Of a stretch of 10,052 nucleotides of DNA, positions 7,045 to 10,052 are shown one piece after another. Position numbers and translations under genes: made by a program. Source of the DNA: Desulfonema limicola (GTDB lineage: Bacteria > Desulfobacterota > Desulfobacteria > Desulfobacterales > DYRC01); contig DYRC01000139.1 in the NCBI GenBank assembly GCA_020718925.1, positions 1 through 10,052 on the forward strand, written 5' to 3'. Each line of letters opens with the position of its first letter. Position 1 is the first letter of the stretch. A model generated the notes under the pieces. It ran no database searches. It was not told where the DNA came from and saw only the letters and a program-made list of their open reading frames with translations.

Positions 7045-7072
7045 CACTTCTCACTTCTCATTTCTCACTTCC
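7045..7072. repeat. Four-unit 7-bp tandem repeat across a gene junction
   Basis: On the + strand the units are CACTTCT, CACTTCT, CATTTCT and CACTTCC, from 7045 to 7072. On the minus strand they carry GTGA or ATGA in each unit. They contain the stop of the upstream binding-protein gene (7058-7060), its last codons, and the GTG at 7054. They end 3 bases from the preferred receptor ATG at 7042. The unit length is not a multiple of three. Confidence 0.8.
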
Positions 7073-8257
7073 CTTACTCCACGGCGGAAGAATCATCTCA
7101 CAGGTTTTATGTTCATCAGGATAAATCACACAGGCTTTTTCGTTAGGCTGCCATTGCATTATCATGAACTGGCGAAAACCGGGACCGAATTTGGAATGAT
7201 GCGAAGCTTTGTCAAACACCCATCTGCCCATGATGCCGGTATAATCTGTTTTTTCCATCGCATCTACGATGGCGTCTGGCTCAACGGATTTTGCCCGTTC
7301 AACAGCATGTTTCAGAAGATAGAGCGCATCATACACATAGATTGAGGTGTATTCAGGAAGGGTTTTATATTTTTCAAGATACTTGGATGAAAAACTTTTA
7401 TCTTTGGTATTCACCCCGAATATGCCGGGAAAAGACAATGAAATCATGCTTAACGCTTTGCCGTCTGTGGTTTTCCATGCTGTGGTAAAAGAGCCGCTGA
7501 CGCCGCCCAGAAGCGTTCCTTTGGAATCTGCCCATTGCATAATCAGCGGCGAAGCGTCTGTAAGTGCTGTTATAATACAAGTCATTTCACATTTGGCTTC
7601 TGCAATTTTGGCAAACATCGGCTTGAAATCTTTGGTGTTGTTATCGAAATATTTAATCACCGGGATTAAGGCTCCGGCGTCTTTCAACTCTTTTTCCCAT
7701 TTTGCCGCCACAGGACGCGCCCAGTTGGCATTTTCAACAATCAACGCAAAACGCTTTAAGCCGCGTTTTTTTACCATTTCTCTGATTAACCATTCCGAAC
7801 TGAAATCCGCAATCTCATACCCATTATGAAACACCTTGAAAACATACTTGAGCAAATCATAATTCTGTTTAACCTTTTCAGTAACTTCCGGCGTGGCAGT
7901 TCCGCCTATGAAGGGAATTTTGCACTTGGGAACCTGATCCACCACTGCCAGCGCCACTTCGCTTGCAAATGTCCCCAGAACCGCCGCAACCTTTTCCTGA
8001 GTTGCCAGACGGGTGTATTCATACGCGCCGATGACCGGCTTCATTTTGTCATCGGCTATTATCAACTCAACCTTTTTGCCCATGATACCGCCTGAAGCAT
8101 TGATTTCTTCCGCAGCCATTTCAACGCCGTTTTTAAGTCCTTTTCCGACAGGAAGATCAAGCGGCGCAAGCACACCGATTTTTATGACCTCCTGAGCCAT
8201 TGCAACCAACGGTAAAAACACGAATAAAACCAAACAGACGAATGCTTTTTTTTTCAT
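7058..8257 (-). CDS. Periplasmic LivJ-like substrate-binding protein, copy 2
   Basis: This is a periplasmic ligand-binding protein of the branched-chain amino acid type (Peripla_BP_6, type-1 fold), which normally delivers solute to an ABC importer or a membrane sensor. The product is 399 residues. A Sec signal peptide (M-K-K-K start, hydrophobic core 5-18) ends at A19-M-A21 before Q22, with no lipobox. The mature protein starts with the typical I-K-I-G-V-L-A-P-L strand, then A-A-E-E-I-N-A-S-G-G (48-57) and Y-E-Y-T-R-L at 79-84. The ATG at 8257 is chosen over an upstream in-frame start at 8296 because AGGAGA (8265-8270) sits 7 bases before it and the signal peptide begins there. It is roughly 70% identical by eye to the next copy upstream. 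Cysteine pairs C223/C227 and C376/C386 are shared. Its last residues (S-K-G-S-E-K) run into the 7-bp repeat and exceed the paralogue's end. The ligand is unknown. Confidence 0.92.
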   Translation of the reverse strand: MKKKAFVCLVLFVFLPLVAMAQEVIKIGVLAPLDLPVGKGLKNGVEMAAEEINASGGIMGKKVELIIADDKMKPVIGAYEYTRLATQEKVAAVLGTFASEVALAVVDQVPKCKIPFIGGTATPEVTEKVKQNYDLLKYVFKVFHNGYEIADFSSEWLIREMVKKRGLKRFALIVENANWARPVAAKWEKELKDAGALIPVIKYFDNNTKDFKPMFAKIAEAKCEMTCIITALTDASPLIMQWADSKGTLLGGVSGSFTTAWKTTDGKALSMISLSFPGIFGVNTKDKSFSSKYLEKYKTLPEYTSIYVYDALYLLKHAVERAKSVEPDAIVDAMEKTDYTGIMGRWVFDKASHHSKFGPGFRQFMIMQWQPNEKACVIYPDEHKTCEMILPPWSKGSEK

Positions 8258-8309
8258 TTCAGGCTCTCCTGTATTTCTCACAGTTTTTTTTATCATAGAA
8301 TTAACAAAT

Positions 8310-9500
8310 TCACTTCCATTGAGGAAAAATCATCTCACAGGTTTTATGTTCATCAGGATAAATCACACAGGCTTTTCCATCAGGCTGCCACTGCATCGTC
8401 ATAAACTGACGATAACCGGGACCGAACTTGGAATGATGAGACGCTTTATCAAATACCCACCTGCCCATAACGCCGATATAATCCGTTTTTTCCATTGCGT
8501 CTGTGATGGCGTCCGGATCAACGGATTTTGCCCGTTCAATTGCGGCTTTGAGCATATACAGCGCGTCATAAAAATGCGGTGAGGTAAATTCGGGAATAAT
8601 CTTATATTTTCCCAAATACTTATCCTGAAATACCATATCTTTGGCTTTTATGGGGAATATTCCGGGAAAAGAGAGTGATATAAGGCTTACGGCTGTTTTA
8701 TCTGAAACTTTCCATGCCATACGGAAAGAACCGATAATACCGCCCATAAGCGGTCCTTTGGATTCCGTCCATTGATTAAGAAATGCTGAAGCTTCTGTAA
8801 TTGCTGTTAAAACGCAAATCATCTCACATTGGGATTCCGCAATTCTGGCAAATATCGGCTTGAAATCTTTGGTGGTTTTATCGAAATATTCAATATTCGC
8901 TATGACGGCTCCGGCATCTTTGATGTCTTTTTCCCATTTTGCCGCCACAGGGCGCGCCCAGTTGGCATTTTCAGCCATCAACGCAAACCGTTTTAAGCCG
9001 CGCTTTTTTATCAGATCGCTCACCAGCCATTCCGAACTGAAATCCGCCATTTCATAAGAATTGAAATACGTTCTGAAGACATATTTGAGCGAATCATAAT
9101 TTTGTTTAACCTTTTCAGTAAGTTCAGGCGTTGCTGATCCGGAAAGAAAAGGGACTTTATGTTTCGGAACCTGCTCAATCACTGCCAACGCCACTTCGCT
9201 TATATAAGTCCCCAAAACAGCCGCAACTTTTTCCTGAGTTGCCAAGCGGGTATATTCATAAGCCCCGATAACCGGCTTCAGCTTGGTATCTGCAATCAGC
9301 AACTCAACTTTTTTGCCCAGTATGCCGCCTGAAGCATTGATTTCCTCAGCCGCCATCTCTGCACCGTTCTGAATACCTTTTCCGACAGGAAGATCAAGCG
9401 GCGCAAGAACGCCGATTTTTATGACATCCTGAGCCATCAGGCTGATCGGCATGATCATGATCAAGCCTGCATACAATACCGATGCTATCCATTTTTTCAT
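8310..9500 (-). CDS. Periplasmic LivJ-like substrate-binding protein, copy 1
   Basis: This is the first gene of the binding-protein/chemoreceptor operon and encodes a 396-residue Peripla_BP_6-type periplasmic protein. The signal peptide is M-K-K-W followed by a hydrophobic core, cut after L21-M-A23 before Q24. The mature chain starts Q-D-V-I-K-I-G-V-L-A-P-L-D and shares long identical stretches with its neighbour, including the segments around residues 80-95 and the H-H-S-K-F-G-P-G loop near the C-terminus. Differences cluster in likely cleft-lining segments (for example T-Y-I-S-E-V against T-F-A-S-E-V, and G-S-F-R-M-A-W-K against G-S-F-T-T-A-W-K), so the ligands may differ. GGAGGG at 9505-9510 lies 4 bases before the ATG. 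A 52-base gap separates it from copy 2. No livH, livM, livG or livF transporter genes are present in the window. It could bind an amino acid, amide, organic acid or aromatic compound, since the family is broad. Confidence 0.93.
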   Translation of the reverse strand: MKKWIASVLYAGLIMIMPISLMAQDVIKIGVLAPLDLPVGKGIQNGAEMAAEEINASGGILGKKVELLIADTKLKPVIGAYEYTRLATQEKVAAVLGTYISEVALAVIEQVPKHKVPFLSGSATPELTEKVKQNYDSLKYVFRTYFNSYEMADFSSEWLVSDLIKKRGLKRFALMAENANWARPVAAKWEKDIKDAGAVIANIEYFDKTTKDFKPIFARIAESQCEMICVLTAITEASAFLNQWTESKGPLMGGIIGSFRMAWKVSDKTAVSLISLSFPGIFPIKAKDMVFQDKYLGKYKIIPEFTSPHFYDALYMLKAAIERAKSVDPDAITDAMEKTDYIGVMGRWVFDKASHHSKFGPGYRQFMTMQWQPDGKACVIYPDEHKTCEMIFPQWK

Positions 9501-9614
9501 ATTGCCCTCCGTGAGTTAAGGTATATGATTACTGATAGCACAATACCGCAATACATGAAAAGCAAATTCGTTCTTTAAAAAGAGGATTCTTCAATGAGGG
9601 ATATTTCGGTAAGA
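9501..9614 (-). other. Leader region upstream of the binding-protein operon
   Basis: This AT-rich non-coding stretch lies between the hairpin downstream of ilvC and the first binding-protein gene. It must hold the operon promoter unless transcription reads through from ilvC. Partial -35-like hexamers (TTGCTT, TTGAAG on the minus strand) occur, but no -10 at correct spacing convinced me. No sigma-54 GG-N10-GC site was found. Confidence 0.4.
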
Positions 9615-9642
9615 CTCCCCCTCTCCGTTTAGGGAAGGGGAG
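9615..9642. repeat. GC-rich hairpin downstream of ilvC
   Basis: CTCCCC at 9615-9620 pairs with GGGGAG at 9637-9642. The stem extends inward to about 9625/9632 with a mismatch and a G-T pair, around a 6-base loop. It begins 14 bases past the ilvC stop. On the minus strand it is not followed by a T run, so a classic intrinsic terminator is unlikely. The sequence resembles the hairpins at 81-143 (C-rich arm, AGGGAAGGGG arm), which suggests a shared dispersed repeat family. Confidence 0.6.
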
Positions 9643-9656
9643 CAGGAATAGGGATT

Positions 9657-10052
9657 CTATACTTTTTTACGATTCTCCGGTCTGAGCGCACGCACCGCCG
9701 CACCGGTTCTCCACATTTCGGAATTTTTGATGGCATCAAGTTCTTTGCCTAATTTCTCCCGATAATCAGTCGCGCTGTTTGAATCAATAGAACGCTTGCT
9801 TTCTTTGCCTGATCTGACGCTTTCATACAATTCTTTGAATACCGGCACCACCGCATCCCGGAATTTCGGCGCCCAATCCAACGCGCCTCTCTGCGCTGTG
9901 GTGCTGCAATTGCCGAACATCCAGTCCATGCCGTTTTCTGCGACCAGCCGAATGAGGCTCTGCGTAAGTTCCTCAACGGTTTCGTTAAAAGATTCACTGG
10001 GGCTGTGTCCGTTTTGCCGCAAAATATTGTACTGCGCTTCCATAACGCCTGC
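9657..10052 (-). CDS. ilvC: Ketol-acid reductoisomerase, C-terminal part (5' end outside window)
   Basis: IlvC catalyses the Mg2+- and NADPH-dependent isomeroreduction of acetolactate or acetohydroxybutyrate in valine, isoleucine and leucine synthesis. Only the last 131 residues are visible. The frame stays open through the right edge (A-G-V before the M at 10043), so this methionine is internal, not the start. The knotted C-terminal domain is clear. Numbering from that M, N-E-T-V-E-E-L (20-26) holds the two metal/substrate glutamates E21 and E25, and N-C-S-T-T-A-Q-R-G (45-53) holds the substrate serine S47. D-Y-R-E-K-L and the terminal L-R-P-E-N follow. The pattern matches the yeast Ilv5-like sequence type (also found in some bacteria) rather than the E. 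coli long form or the short bacterial form. It ends with TAG at 9657-9659. The proximity of LivJ-like proteins downstream may be coincidental. Confidence 0.95.
   Translation of the reverse strand, partial: AGVMEAQYNILRQNGHSPSESFNETVEELTQSLIRLVAENGMDWMFGNCSTTAQRGALDWAPKFRDAVVPVFKELYESVRSGKESKRSIDSNSATDYREKLGKELDAIKNSEMWRTGAAVRALRPENRKKV

Noticed and set aside
8258..8296. 13-residue N-terminal extension of binding-protein copy 2
   Set aside because: The strong AGGAGA ribosome site and the signal peptide both point to ATG 8257.
7109..8582. Similar antisense frames opposite both binding-protein genes (7109-7345 and 8319-8582)
   Set aside because: Their resemblance follows from the sense genes being paralogues. 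There is no independent sign of coding.
9615..9642. Intrinsic terminator of ilvC
   Set aside because: The hairpin has no T run on the downstream side of the minus strand, so it is listed as a repeat instead.
7058..10052. Branched-chain amino acid gene cluster (ilvC with LivJ-like proteins)
   Set aside because: The LivJ-like family binds many kinds of ligand and the genes are separated by a spacer with a hairpin. Shared function cannot be claimed from adjacency.

Overview
The window looks like a chromosomal housekeeping region from a Gram-negative bacterium, most likely a Desulfobacterota (sulfate-reducer-like) lineage. This is an inference from the trpF-trpB-trpA order, a Desulfobacterota-style TrpF variant, paired LivJ-like binding proteins with Sec signal peptides, a large Cache chemoreceptor and moderate GC content. 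No similarity search was possible. Coding density is high, and no gene-free stretch exceeds about 235 bases.

Layout: bases 1-181 hold a GC-rich composite inverted-repeat element (66-158) in front of a small antitoxin-like hypothetical gene on the + strand (182-526). That gene collides tail-to-tail with trpA. A tight minus-strand operon, trpF (3211-2528), trpB (2527-1316), trpA (1319-516), encodes the last steps of tryptophan synthesis, with abutting or overlapping ends typical of translational coupling. A 234-base divergent intergenic region (3212-3445) separates trpF from rfbB (3446-4489, +), a dTDP-glucose 4,6-dehydratase for activated 6-deoxysugar synthesis. This region may hold a 29-codon small ORF. 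rfbB overlaps the end of a chemoreceptor gene by 27 bases.

From 9500 down to 4463 on the minus strand lies an apparent three-gene operon: two tandem paralogous periplasmic binding proteins of the LivJ/Peripla_BP_6 type, then a chemoreceptor with two tandem dCache-like sensor modules. No ABC permease or ATPase genes accompany them. This makes a binding-protein-assisted chemosensory unit plausible, and it is the most interesting system in the window. A 7-base tandem repeat lies across the junction between the second binding protein and the receptor.

The right edge (9657-10052, minus) is the C-terminal part of ilvC, a ketol-acid reductoisomerase of the yeast Ilv5-like sequence type, followed by a second GC-rich hairpin related to the element at the left end. 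I saw no tRNA, rRNA, CRISPR, transposase or phage gene.
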